Source: Epithemia pelagica
Lineage: Eukaryota > Bacillariophyta > Bacillariophyceae > Surirellales > Surirellaceae
Reading direction: 5' to 3'
Length of the DNA stretch: 64,000 nt
Assembly (NCBI GenBank): GCA_946965045.2
Contig: OX337237.1
Coordinates: forward strand, 930,001-994,000
A program made the translations under genes and the position numbers. The notes below the pieces were generated by a model. The model saw only the letters and a list, made by a program, of their open reading frames with translations, was not told the DNA's origin and searched no databases. Shown here piece by piece: positions 19,975 to 29,215 of the stretch (position 1 is the stretch's first letter; each line of letters starts with the position of its first letter).

Positions 19975-21709
19975 TTCTCCCTCTGCTCCTTACCTTTTTC
20001 TCAATAACGCGACCGGATATTCCCCTCGGGAGGTCGAAGGAGCGGATCGCGCGCGGATTCTATACCGACAACTCGGTCGACCCTCCCAACGCGATTTCCT
20101 GGACGCTCTCGCACACAACGTGATTCAAAACTGTCCCGTCACCGCCGAAGACGCACGCCGCGCCCTCAAAATTTATGGGCCCGATCCCGCAACCCTCAAA
20201 GGCAAGACCGTCAAGCGACCAACACCAGCAGTCCCACAACTCATCCCAACGGACATCCCTACCAAAATTAAACAAGAGCACCAGCGCGTGACGATATGCG
20301 CCGACAACTTCTATGTACAAGGTCACATTTTTTGTCATACGATCAGCCGTCACCTACATTTCCGCACAGTCGCCGCCATCGAGAACCGACGCAAGGCGAC
20401 CCTCGAAAAAGAAATCAAGGACGTAATCCACATGTACCAAGCGCGTGGCTTCGAAGTGACCGACCTGCATGCCGACAACGAGTTCGCACCAATCCAACAG
20501 AACATCCTGCCCGTCCTGTCAAATATTGTGGCGGCCGATGACCACGTCGGCCAAGTCGAACGTTCTATACGAACAATTAAGGAGCGAGTCCGTGCTACCG
20601 TCCATGGCTTACCGTACCGCCGATATCCTACACTAATGGTAAGGGAAGTGGTGGCCCACGCTGTCAGGACGCTCAACCAACTACCGAGCAAGAAAGGTGT
20701 TTCTGCAACAATGAGTCCGAGAAAAATCGTGACTGGTCTTCCCGACCCCGACTACAACAGCATGAAAATTGAATTTGGGCACTATGCCCAGATCTTCGAG
20801 GAACGACGACGAACGAATACGACGGCCCCAAGAACAATCGGAGCCATAGCACTCAATCCCACGGGTAACGCCCAAGGGAGCTATTTCTTTTTGTCACTCG
20901 CCACAGGAGCGCGGGTATCGAGACAGCAATGGACGGAGCTTCCCATCACACAAGCAGTTATTGACCGTGTCGAAGAATTGGCCGAACAACAAGAACAGCC
21001 CCTCATAGATGGAGAACTGGTTTTCGAGTGGGCCCCCGATATACCAATCCACGACGACGCTGACGGCGAGGACGGAAATAACGAGGAGCCTGGACCTGAA
21101 ATAGACGAAGAGTCCAGCCAAGACGAGATACCTGCATCGGACGAAGAAGAAGAAGAGCCACCCGTCGTGTCAACAACAGACGAAGACGACACCGTCGACC
21201 CAGTCATCGATGACGAGCCGGAGATGGAAGTCGAGGAACCATCGGAAAATGAAGGAGCGACGGAAGATGAAGGAGCGACTGATGAAGGAATGGATGAATA
21301 TACCGCGGGATATGACGACGAAGTCGTGGACGTCGACCATGAGGAAATGGACCCAGAAATGGCGGATGAAGATTTGGACGCTCCACAGCATACATACAAC
21401 CTCCGAGGTAATCGCGAACGGTCCTACGAACACCGACTCGATCATCAAATGGACACTGCTGATGGCAGTATGTCCTACATGCATATGCAATTCCTCCAGC
21501 GAGCAATCCGCCATGCGACAACCAACGTGAATGAAAGAAGGCCTATACATTCAATCGTGCCTGAATTCATGTTCACCCAGATGTCGGCGCAAGCAGGTAT
21601 CAAGAAGCACGGACAGCGGGCAATAGACGCACTGCTCAAAGAATTCACCCAATTGGATGGACAAGATACATTCGATCCACAGGACGCCTCAAAGCTCAAT
21701 CATCGCTAA
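19943..21709 (+). CDS. Copia integrase, C-terminus truncated at an internal deletion
   Basis: Carries the diatom Copia integrase N-terminal region (ILYRQLGRPSQRDF, NVIQNCPVTAEDARRA) and a DDE core: first Asp in CADNFYV, second Asp in LHADNEFAPIQ, Glu in VGQVERSIRTIKERV. The usual HHCC zinc-binding residues are degenerate. A GKF-like region (NPTGNAQGSYFFLSL) and a long acidic linker of about 130 residues (rich in Asp/Glu) lead to the tail ending FDPQDASKLNHR. At that point the normal element continues into reverse transcriptase; here the frame closes at 21707-21709 and RNase H sequence begins in another frame. The reading frame is +1 relative to the Gag-protease ORF. Confidence 0.85.
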   Translation: MSVTTLTLLGSSPSAPYLFLNNATGYSPREVEGADRARILYRQLGRPSQRDFLDALAHNVIQNCPVTAEDARRALKIYGPDPATLKGKTVKRPTPAVPQLIPTDIPTKIKQEHQRVTICADNFYVQGHIFCHTISRHLHFRTVAAIENRRKATLEKEIKDVIHMYQARGFEVTDLHADNEFAPIQQNILPVLSNIVAADDHVGQVERSIRTIKERVRATVHGLPYRRYPTLMVREVVAHAVRTLNQLPSKKGVSATMSPRKIVTGLPDPDYNSMKIEFGHYAQIFEERRRTNTTAPRTIGAIALNPTGNAQGSYFFLSLATGARVSRQQWTELPITQAVIDRVEELAEQQEQPLIDGELVFEWAPDIPIHDDADGEDGNNEEPGPEIDEESSQDEIPASDEEEEEPPVVSTTDEDDTVDPVIDDEPEMEVEEPSENEGATEDEGATDEGMDEYTAGYDDEVVDVDHEEMDPEMADEDLDAPQHTYNLRGNRERSYEHRLDHQMDTADGSMSYMHMQFLQRAIRHATTNVNERRPIHSIVPEFMFTQMSAQAGIKKHGQRAIDALLKEFTQLDGQDTFDPQDASKLNHR

Positions 21710-22126
21710 ATTGAGGAAACAAAAGCTCAATACGAAAAGCTCTACAGAAGCTGAAGTAGTCGGAGCAAGCGACTACCTCCCAAATTCAATATGGGCAAGG
21801 AGATTCCTCGAAGCACAAGGATATAGAATCCCAGGCACAAAATTTGCCCAAGACAACCAAAGTGCTATCAGATTGGAGAAAAACGGAAGAGCATCCGCAG
21901 GCAAGCAATCACGACATGTGGACATTCGATATTTCTTCATAAAAGACAGGGTCAAACAAGAGAACATCAAAATCCACTATTGCCCAACGGAAGAAATGCT
22001 AGCGGATTTTTACACAAAACCATTACAAGGGGGTCTCTTCAACAAATTTCGAGACGTCCTTCTTGGACACAAACCACTCAGTTCCCTCCAGAACCCCACG
22101 TGCGATTCCTCCACTCGCGAGGAGCG
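21700..22126 (+). pseudogene. RNase H remnant of Copia Pol
   Basis: The C-terminal part of Copia RNase H: KQKLNTKSSTEAEVVGAS, AQDNQSAIRLEKNG, SRHVDIRYFFIKDRV and the end motif EMLADFYTKPLQGGLF. All of the reverse transcriptase and the first part of RNase H are absent, and the frame is shifted relative to integrase. The frame reads on into the 3' LTR. Confidence 0.88.
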
Positions 22127-22419
22127 TGTTGGAAATAATGAGACAAACGGAAAAATGATTCACGAGTGCTCGGCATCGCCCGGAGTGAAGCATCAAACAA
22201 TGACGGGAAGTACATATAGAAACAGTCACGAACACACGCGCGAGCCAGAACGGAAACGCGTAACGTTCGCTGACGTAGTGAGATTTGGAAAAGCAAAGAC
22301 GAGCAAGGCGAAGAAATCCTGTGCTCATTCTTTGGAGATAATCAAGGCAGTAAAGTAAAACGACGTTTGATTTACGACGATAGTGCTTAAGCTGACGGCT
22401 CTGCACCCATCGTACAACA
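22127..22419 (+). repeat. 3' LTR of Copia element
   Basis: 293 bp, matching the 5' LTR with one substitution. Followed at 22420-22424 by the second GTCTT target copy. Confidence 0.95.
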
Positions 22420-22939
22420 GTCTTTTCCCGGTCATGAGGCGTTCAAACTGAAATCCTGGAAGTGAATAATCTTGTCGATAAATATGTTCATATCGGACCA
22501 TGATTATAGAAGTCCTTGGTACCTTCAAGACAAAAATTGGAAAGTTGGAGAACCTACCACCATTTGTCCATTTTTCAGTAGCAAGGAATTGGAGAGGTTT
22601 AGAACCACTAAGGCAAAAATCCAACGTATCGAGATCACATTTCGACTTTGCATGCAAAAGCGTCCCAATTCCAGTGTTTCCACACGGGTACGTGTTAGCC
22701 ACAAATTGTTCCGGGAGATTCGTTCGAAATTTGATGGGAAACTGCAGGTTATTGATATCAATGACCGTATCCGGTGGCTGATCGGAGGCGAAAAGTTGGT
22801 GAATTTCGTTGGCTGTTGCCTTTCCAATGTTCTTGTAGTACAACGGATATCCACCCAATCCCCAGTCAGGATGACCCCACCGGAAATATCCCAGATCACA
22901 AATCAAGTGCACGTTCGATAGACCGGGAATCTTTCTCAT
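22420..22939 (-). pseudogene. Rai1/DXO-like nuclease, N-terminal half of gene split by Copia element
   Basis: Begins MRKIPGLSNVHL and contains DLGYFRWG, INNLQFPIKFRTNL, TGIGTLLHAKSKCDLDTLDFCL and ends at FQFERLMTGKRL. FQFER corresponds to the G-Y-K-F-E block of DXO, which supplies one metal-binding Glu. It is interrupted after this block by the retrotransposon; the remainder is at 16903-17371. The paralogue at 23279-24398 has the same order of blocks. Without the element, the frame runs through the junction (GKRLEDLHD). Confidence 0.6.
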
Positions 22940-23278
22940 AGAAGTAACAACTTCGGTGCAGTTCGTGATCTTTCTACTCCTACACTTCTGAAGCTAAAGA
23001 GTCGGTATATTCGGTATCTTTTTCTCGAACAATTAGGGGGGGGGGTTCTCTGGGGAGCGAGAAAGACGAACAGCGACAGGGAGAGCCCTTCCCAATTCCC
23101 AAGTCCCGAATGCAGTTCTGGTTACAGAGCCTTGAAATTGGCAGAACCATAAAGCGACTGAAGAACAATGGAAATGCTGTCTAGATACACTGATTACGGA
23201 TAATGTTACAACCCAATGGCAAATTCATGTTATAAAGCAACCGCCGGTCAATGATTCAATTCATTGGGAGACACCATT
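22940..23278. other. Spacer between the two DXO-like genes
   Basis: Contains a run of ten G (23036-23045), a possible slippage site. No gene seen; holds the promoter of the split gene and the 3' flank of the next. Confidence 0.45.
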
Positions 23279-24398
23279 CTAGACCAGTCCCAAAACTTGC
23301 CGAACGACCTTGGACGGTGGCAACAAAGATTCATTAACACGATGAAGCTCCATCTTTGGATTGAAATCAATTCGGTAAACCTTCCCGTAGTTAAAGAGTC
23401 CCATTCGATCATATTCCTTCAAACGTTCGAGGTTCCGAATCAGCGTAGCCTCCAAGCTGGCAATGTCGTGGTTCTGGGACAAACGCTCCGCCATGTCCTC
23501 TACTGTAATTTTGTCAATCCTCGTCAAAACTCCTTTGCAATTTCTTCCACGATACAGAGTAACACAACCGGTCCCGACCATTTGAGACCCTGGTGCTTCC
23601 GAATGATTCCGGTTTCATGAGCTTGAACTCGACAGCATTTCCTTCTGAATCCATTCCATCAGCTTCGCCGGATATAACTGCTTGAAAACGCCCGATTCGC
23701 ATTAGTTGAACATGTTTTGTCAAACCAATATCATGGTGATCTTCAAGTCGTTTGCCAGTCAAAATCCGTTCGAATTGAAATCCTGGAACTGAGTAATCTT
23801 GGACATAATTGAGTTGGTATCGGGCCAATATCATACGTGTTCCTGGTACCTTCATGACAAGAAAGGGAGCCGTTGCACCCTTTCCGGTCTTGCGTTCCGC
23901 CGAAAGGATTTCCAGGGCTGGGGACCCCAGGCAAAAGTCAAACGTGCCGAGATCGCATTTCGATTTTGCATGTAAAAGCGTGCCAATTCCACTGTTTCCA
24001 AAGGGGTACTTGGAAGCGACAAGTTGTTTTGTAAGGTTCGTTCGGAACTGAATAGGTAATTGTAAATCATTGACATCAATTACCATATCTGGAGGGCGGT
24101 CGGAGATGACCAATTGTTGAATATCGTCGACCGTTGCCTTTTGAATCTGTTTGGATCGCCACCGATCACGCCGCCCGTTCGGTGGACCCCACCGGAAATA
24201 TCCCAAGTCACGTATCAGGTGAACATTCGATAGACCCACCTTGGTCAAAGCAAGTTCCAAATGACTTTTCGGTGTGTTTTCCTTCTTGGTGGAGCTGTCG
24301 TTTTTCGTTTTCACCATGATCACATGCTTGTGCACTTGTTGCAATGGGCTGTCAAAAATCAAAACCAGATTTTCCTGGAAAACCCCCACGCTCTGCAA
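23279..24398 (-). pseudogene. Rai1/DXO-like nuclease, second copy, frameshifted
   Basis: The first ORF (24398-23514; MVKTKNDS at 24317 is an alternative start) has all the upstream blocks: GLSNVHLIRDLGYFRWG, FQFERILTGK, SGEADGMDSEG and AVEFKLMK. The frame then slips by one base near 23600-23625; the downstream block QMVGTGCVTLYRGR...KVVRQVLGLV continues in another frame to 23279. The retained residues line up with the DXO catalytic set (Glu of FE, Glu and Asp of GE-x-D, Glu and Lys of VE-x-K, Gln of QMVG). Either it is a recent pseudogene, or there is an assembly error or tiny unrecognised intron. Family call by motif. Confidence 0.6.
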
Positions 24399-24478
24399 TG
24401 CAAAAACTAGAGATACGCGCTAAAATCTTCCAATTCTATTCATTTTCATTCTAGCCATGCCATTAGTCTATTGCGTGT

Positions 24479-27043
24479 TCATCTCGTATTCTTCTTGCGA
24501 CTTTGCGCTTCCAAAGCTTGAATCATGTCTTCAATCTCATCGTATTCCGCTGTCATTTGTTCAATTTGCGCTGGTGTCAACGACAAGGGTTGTCGTTGTC
24601 GTCCTACGCGAGCCTGCGGTTTCGTTGGTTGTTGCTCCGCATCCACCACTCCCTTCATGGCCTTTTCGACTCGTTCTCGCTGTTCTCCTGACAAGGTCAT
24701 TTGGAAATAATGTTCCAACATGGCAATCACATCAATCGCCGCCATGTATCCCAAAAATAGTTTCTTATCAATACGACCAGGACGAACCAAGGCCGGATCC
24801 AAATGTTCGACATGATTGGTTGTCATGATAAGGATCCTGCCGGGAGAATCCACAACGCCATCCAACACGTTCAGCAACCCACTCAAATTCAATTGGTCAC
24901 GTTCGGGTTTCAGCCAAGACGACGGTGAGGAGGACAAGGATGCCGGTAAACCCCCCACAAGAACCGAACTGTTTGTGGCTCCTGATTGGGAGGCTGGACT
25001 TTGAGATCCTGACGATGTCGTTGAGGTAGGCACTGTTGGGGGAGTGCTAGATCCTCCATTGGCTTGATTTTTCAAGAGTGCTTCCGCCAATAGACCATTC
25101 GTACCCATGTGGCCCGTCAAGGCCGACATGTCCAGGGATCCACGGGGAATTGTGCGGTCCATTTCATGTTCCGACACTCGTTCCAGCTGCATGGTGGTCG
25201 CAGCAGCATGTTCCAAGGAATTGGTTCCCAACATGGCATTGACAAAGCTGTCATCCACTGGAACTCCTTGTTCGATGCGAGTCTTGAGGAGTCGTGCCTG
25301 TGCTCCCAGAAAGCGATCCAAGGTGGACGTGTCATTCATGACTTTTTGGACGGTACACAACGCGTCGGAACCAATCTTTTCCACCGCCTCACGATTGTTA
25401 TCACCGGAAGGGTGGCTGTCACTGGTCGATGGTCCTCCTCCCACCAATCCCAAACCAGGCAAGGCTCGCAATCGCTGCACGGTACCCGTCAAGATTTGCG
25501 TGTCAGCTGCTGTTTGTTTCAAACGGTCCGACTTTTCAATCAGCAGTTTGACAAGCTCTTTGCAGTCCGAGTCGTTGCTTTCCAAAAACAAGTGCCATAC
25601 CGATTTGGGTCGAGGCATGGAGTCCTGACGACCAGTCGCAGTTTCGTCGTCGTTGTCGTCATGATTGGGATTGCTCGTGGGTTCGTCCCACTCATTGCCT
25701 ACAGGAATTTTGCCATCGCGGCGTTTGACAATGTGCGAGGCGGCATCGACATCTTCCATGACAAAGATAACATCCTTGAAATCCAACTTTTGCGGCATGG
25801 ATTGTCCTTCAATCTGCTTTTTGGGATGATTGAAAATGGCCATGAGTTCGGCATTGGTTTGGACACGGGCCAAGGGGACATTGACAATGGACCGACCGGT
25901 ATGTTGTGCCAAGGCCTTGATAAAACTTGTCTTGCCCGATCCCGGACATCCACTCAAGAGAAGGCCCAATTTGTGCGGATATCCTGGAATTTGATACTTG
26001 CCCGTGCGTTTGGTAAAGTGTTCAATCAATTTCAAGAGAGATTGTTTTTGTTGAAAAAAGAGAGACGCAAAGGTTTTTTCCTCGGACAATCGGTATCGTG
26101 TGTACACACGGTTGGAACTGGCCGAGTCACTGTCCTTTTTGTTACTACTGGATGATTTGAGTTCGTAAAAGTATCGGGAATGATCTTCGAGTTTGCGCAG
26201 TTCCGTCAAATAACTTTGATAGGCCTTGTCCAAAAAGGCATCAATGGCGGCTCCACTGGTGGACTGTAAAAAGTACGTCTTGACTTGTTGTTGACTTGCT
26301 GTCATATCACTGTCCGGTGTCTCATTGCCATCCTTGGTCACACCATAATATTCCATGCGGAGTCGAACCGATGCCGTTTCGTTTGCTTTGTCATTGTCCT
26401 TGTTTGGTTTGGTCCGGACAAGCCCATTCTGGCCCGGTGAGCTCTGTGTCTGGCTCGTGGTTGTTGATGTAGCATACTGGCCCAAATCGTGCCATTCATT
26501 AAAAGGTGGTTTCTGAACCAGTTGATACTTGGCCAAGGCTCCCACCAAGCTATTGTCCTGGTTGTCGTCATTGTCATCATCTTCATTGTCCGAATCGTAC
26601 CAATAATAATAATCGTCATTGTTTCCCTGACCAATGGTGGCATTTTGATCTTCGGTCGAGGTGAGATCAACGGTTGCTCGCGTCAAGGGCAATGAGACAT
26701 GTTGATGGAGATACAAGTCAATGGCCTTGATGAGAATGCTATTTTGCGTATCCTCGCTGTCATTTTCCATATCGCCCCAGGCATCACGATAGGTCTTGTA
26801 CACGATGCGCCGTTCATAATACGCGTCGTCGTCACTGTCCTTGTTCCAAATGTGCGACCATGCCTGGTGCAACCAGTGGCCCACGGTGGGAAGAGACGAA
26901 AGGACGAACTTGATGAGCAAGGGAAGAAGCAACGCCAAAACCATGTCGATTTGTGGATTTCCAGTGCGGAATCGTGCCATGGAGGACAAGGGGTTCATGT
27001 CATTCATTGTACCATGAGTGTGGTGGTTCTCGTCGTTCGACAT
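24479..27043 (-). CDS. BCS1-like AAA ATPase, copy 2
   Basis: About 854 residues from MSNDENHHTHG at 27043, chosen because it aligns with the start of copy 1; the frame is open to 27124. It has the same plan: membrane segment QIDMVLALLLPLLIKFVLSS, Walker [17 protein letters not shown], Walker [15 protein letters not shown], long divergent Ser/Thr-rich insert, [14 protein letters not shown], and [18 protein letters not shown]. Cores are nearly identical between the copies, while N-terminal linkers and inserts differ strongly (this one has an Asp/Asn-rich stretch, about residues 165-195). Expected to be a membrane-anchored AAA translocase or unfoldase of the BCS1 family; organelle unknown. Confidence 0.75.
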   Translation of the reverse strand: MSNDENHHTHGTMNDMNPLSSMARFRTGNPQIDMVLALLLPLLIKFVLSSLPTVGHWLHQAWSHIWNKDSDDDAYYERRIVYKTYRDAWGDMENDSEDTQNSILIKAIDLYLHQHVSLPLTRATVDLTSTEDQNATIGQGNNDDYYYWYDSDNEDDDNDDNQDNSLVGALAKYQLVQKPPFNEWHDLGQYATSTTTSQTQSSPGQNGLVRTKPNKDNDKANETASVRLRMEYYGVTKDGNETPDSDMTASQQQVKTYFLQSTSGAAIDAFLDKAYQSYLTELRKLEDHSRYFYELKSSSSNKKDSDSASSNRVYTRYRLSEEKTFASLFFQQKQSLLKLIEHFTKRTGKYQIPGYPHKLGLLLSGCPGSGKTSFIKALAQHTGRSIVNVPLARVQTNAELMAIFNHPKKQIEGQSMPQKLDFKDVIFVMEDVDAASHIVKRRDGKIPVGNEWDEPTSNPNHDDNDDETATGRQDSMPRPKSVWHLFLESNDSDCKELVKLLIEKSDRLKQTAADTQILTGTVQRLRALPGLGLVGGGPSTSDSHPSGDNNREAVEKIGSDALCTVQKVMNDTSTLDRFLGAQARLLKTRIEQGVPVDDSFVNAMLGTNSLEHAAATTMQLERVSEHEMDRTIPRGSLDMSALTGHMGTNGLLAEALLKNQANGGSSTPPTVPTSTTSSGSQSPASQSGATNSSVLVGGLPASLSSSPSSWLKPERDQLNLSGLLNVLDGVVDSPGRILIMTTNHVEHLDPALVRPGRIDKKLFLGYMAAIDVIAMLEHYFQMTLSGEQRERVEKAMKGVVDAEQQPTKPQARVGRQRQPLSLTPAQIEQMTAEYDEIEDMIQALEAQSRKKNTR

Positions 27044-27610
27044 TTGGTAGAGTTTTTGCCGTGTCGGTCGAGTGCGTGGTTGTGCGTTTGCCAATCGGCA
27101 AGTGGTGAATATTGTGACCCCCAAGCTTCATGTTCGACGAGAGGTGCGTGTGGGTGTGCAGGTTTCAGTTTTCGTATCCGTATGGTACGATGGAGACCTG
27201 CGCAGTTCCAGTCGTCCTCTCCTCTCCAATCCTGAGTTTGGAGATGCCAACGATTGGGGTGCTCTCGGTTTGCTCCCCCCATCGTTTGTCTCGTGAGTTG
27301 TGATGTTTTGTGTCGTGTTTGTTCTGGTCGCGCGAAACGTCACGATCGGGAATCGGGATCGGATTATGTAGATGAGTTGTCTACGCCCTTTTGCTGTAAT
27401 GGTAGGGGTCCTTTTGCTTTTTTCTGTTATACTTGATGGAAAATTGTGGCTATAGATCCTATTACTGCTGCTGTTGCATGAGCTAGGATTCTTTCTGCAA
27501 TGTGCGCAAGTGCCAAGGTGGAATGGACATTGCCTCTTTCTGCTGGTTCCATCTACTGGCAGGGAGGAGAACTGTCGTCTAGGTAGTAGTAGCGCGCTAT
27601 CAAGCATACC
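27044..27610. other. Spacer upstream of BCS1-like copy 2
   Basis: Promoter and leader of the BCS1-like gene. A 192-codon minus ORF (27128-27706) has no recognisable protein character and is not annotated. Confidence 0.4.
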
Positions 27611-27919
27611 ATGAGTAATCATCGGTCGAGTCCTCCGGTTCTTGTTTCGTCCACAAATGATACGGTTGGTTCCTTGGAGACTTTTATGGAGCCAACGTGT
27701 CCACATTGGGAGGTCACTTTACCTGTGTACAGCACCCAAATGGAGAGATTCGAGTGGGAGGGGTCTCAATCTGAAAAGATTTTCAGCCTGGCTTGTAAAG
27801 ATGAAGAACACTGGCACTTGTCCGATTCATTGTCGGTTGCTTCTCTTAATCATCAAAAGTTCAAGAGGCCAGGAGGATCCGAGTTTGATTTGACGCTTGT
27901 CATGATTTGTTTCTGGTAA
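27611..27919 (+). CDS. Hypothetical protein or first exon
   Basis: A 102-codon ORF with protein-like sequence (CPHWEVTLPVYSTQMERFEW, EEHWHLSDSLSVASL). It ends in LVMICFW next to a possible GTAAGA donor at 27916. A second protein-like stretch (28016-28246 frame, with KDWFGIMRRKKGRHGHKV) follows about 100 bases on, but no acceptor I tried joins them without a stop. The family is unknown. Either a short gene or part of a decayed one. Confidence 0.3.
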   Translation: MSNHRSSPPVLVSSTNDTVGSLETFMEPTCPHWEVTLPVYSTQMERFEWEGSQSEKIFSLACKDEEHWHLSDSLSVASLNHQKFKRPGGSEFDLTLVMICFW

Positions 27920-28898
27920 GACATTTCCTCTACTGCACCACTTCAATGGTGGTGTCCGTGTCTGTATACGGTTCACAATAACAGACAATCAGTGTCATGA
28001 GAAGTTGGTTTCGCGGTGACCAACAACAAACCATGCCCGTCACAACAACATACCTGGAACAGTTTTGGGTTGGCCTCGTTTTCGTGTCGCTTGAAAGGCC
28101 CACCACAAGAGTCCCACCTGAAGGACTGGTTCGGCATAATGCGTCGCAAAAAAGGCCGTCACGGCCACAAGGTCCAGCATGGTGACGATTATACTACTAG
28201 AATGAGAAGCAACCAAATCAACAATGGAACGATGACAAGAGAGTGAATCCTTGATCCAAACAAATCTTTTTTGTTGTGTGCTGTGAGAAAGAGATGCAAC
28301 AGACCCCCAATCAAACGTGTTTAGCGATGGGGTGCGATTTAGATTGACACCCGAAAGCTGTTCCAGTTTTAGATCTCATCTCATTCCATCCATTCTTGTC
28401 AACGAGAAGGGAAACTGCTGTTCCACAGACGCAAACGGATCCGAAGACGAAAACTCCCCGAGAATTGAGAGACGTCGTCTCCTCTCGCTAGAAAGGTGCC
28501 ATTGGAGGGAATTTCTCCCTCCAACCTCGTCAGCCATACACGCCACCTCTGTCAAAGTTTTCAGGCAATAGTAATAATTTCGATGGTATCGGATTTCCAG
28601 CTTCCGAGGTTTCTCGATTATTATTGCCTTAGGTCGATGTGCGTGTCACACGTCACACAGATGCGCCTTGACTGGGACACCCAGGAAAATTGTAGAGAAC
28701 AACAAAAATCCAGAATGTCCATGATGACGAGATGACAGATGTTCGTGTACGGTATTTCTGTGCTGTCAGTCTATCGAGGATGCCATCCTTTAGCGAAATG
28801 GTATCACGACTCAAAGCACGTGCGTACTCGATCGGTACTTAGGGAAAATGTTGTTGGCGATGCGTGCTTAACGTCTTTGTACATCAATTCAATTTCAA
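27920..28898. other. Spacer, no clear gene
   Basis: Apart from the 28016-28246 reading frame mentioned for the upstream ORF, nothing was identified. Confidence 0.4.
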
Positions 28899-28945
28899 TA
28901 CTGTAGAGAATTTCAATAATTAATTTTTGTACAGTCAAGGTGTGG

Positions 28946-29215
28946 GGCTTTGTGGATCCACTGTGGATGTTTGTGGACCCACTGTGGATGTTTGTGGACG
29001 CTTGTGGGTCTTTGTGGATCCACAAACGTCCACGTGGACGTTTGTGGACGCTTGTGGGGCTTTGTGGATCCACAAACGTCCACAAACATCCACGTGGACG
29101 TTTGTGGATCCACATTCATCCACTGTGGATGTTTGTGGACGCATGTGGATCCACAAACATCCACATTGCACGCGTGCATCCACAAACATCCACAAACATC
29201 CACAAACATCCACGC
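28946..29215. repeat. Left decamer array, both orientations
   Basis: About 270 bp built from TTTGTGGA-x-x units and their complements (TCCACAAA), with GTGGATCCAC palindromes where orientation flips. The unit is 10 bp, so it does not keep a reading frame; the Trp/Cys-rich ORFs across it are artefacts. Confidence 0.85.

Larger units (their letters stand above)
17367..22424 (+). mobile_element. Ty1/copia (CoDi-like) LTR retrotransposon, RT-deleted, young
   Basis: The element proper is 17372-22419, flanked by the direct 5-bp target duplication GTCTT (17367-17371 and 22420-22424). LTRs of 293 bp start TGTTGG and end CAACA and differ at one base. The internal plus-strand order is unknown ORF1, Gag with zinc knuckle and protease, integrase, then a remnant of RNase H, with the integrase-before-RT order of Copia elements. 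Reverse transcriptase is missing between the integrase ORF and RNase H, so this copy cannot move by itself. It lies in antisense within the coding sequence of a Rai1/DXO-like gene. Confidence 0.93.

Noticed and set aside
22127-22419. LTR pair as a segmental duplication
   Set aside because: TG...CA ends, target duplication and Copia genes between them identify true LTRs.
27997-28185. Second exon of the 27611 ORF
   Set aside because: The only acceptor that joins the more protein-like 28016 frame creates an immediate TGA; the alternative joins a frame with no protein character.
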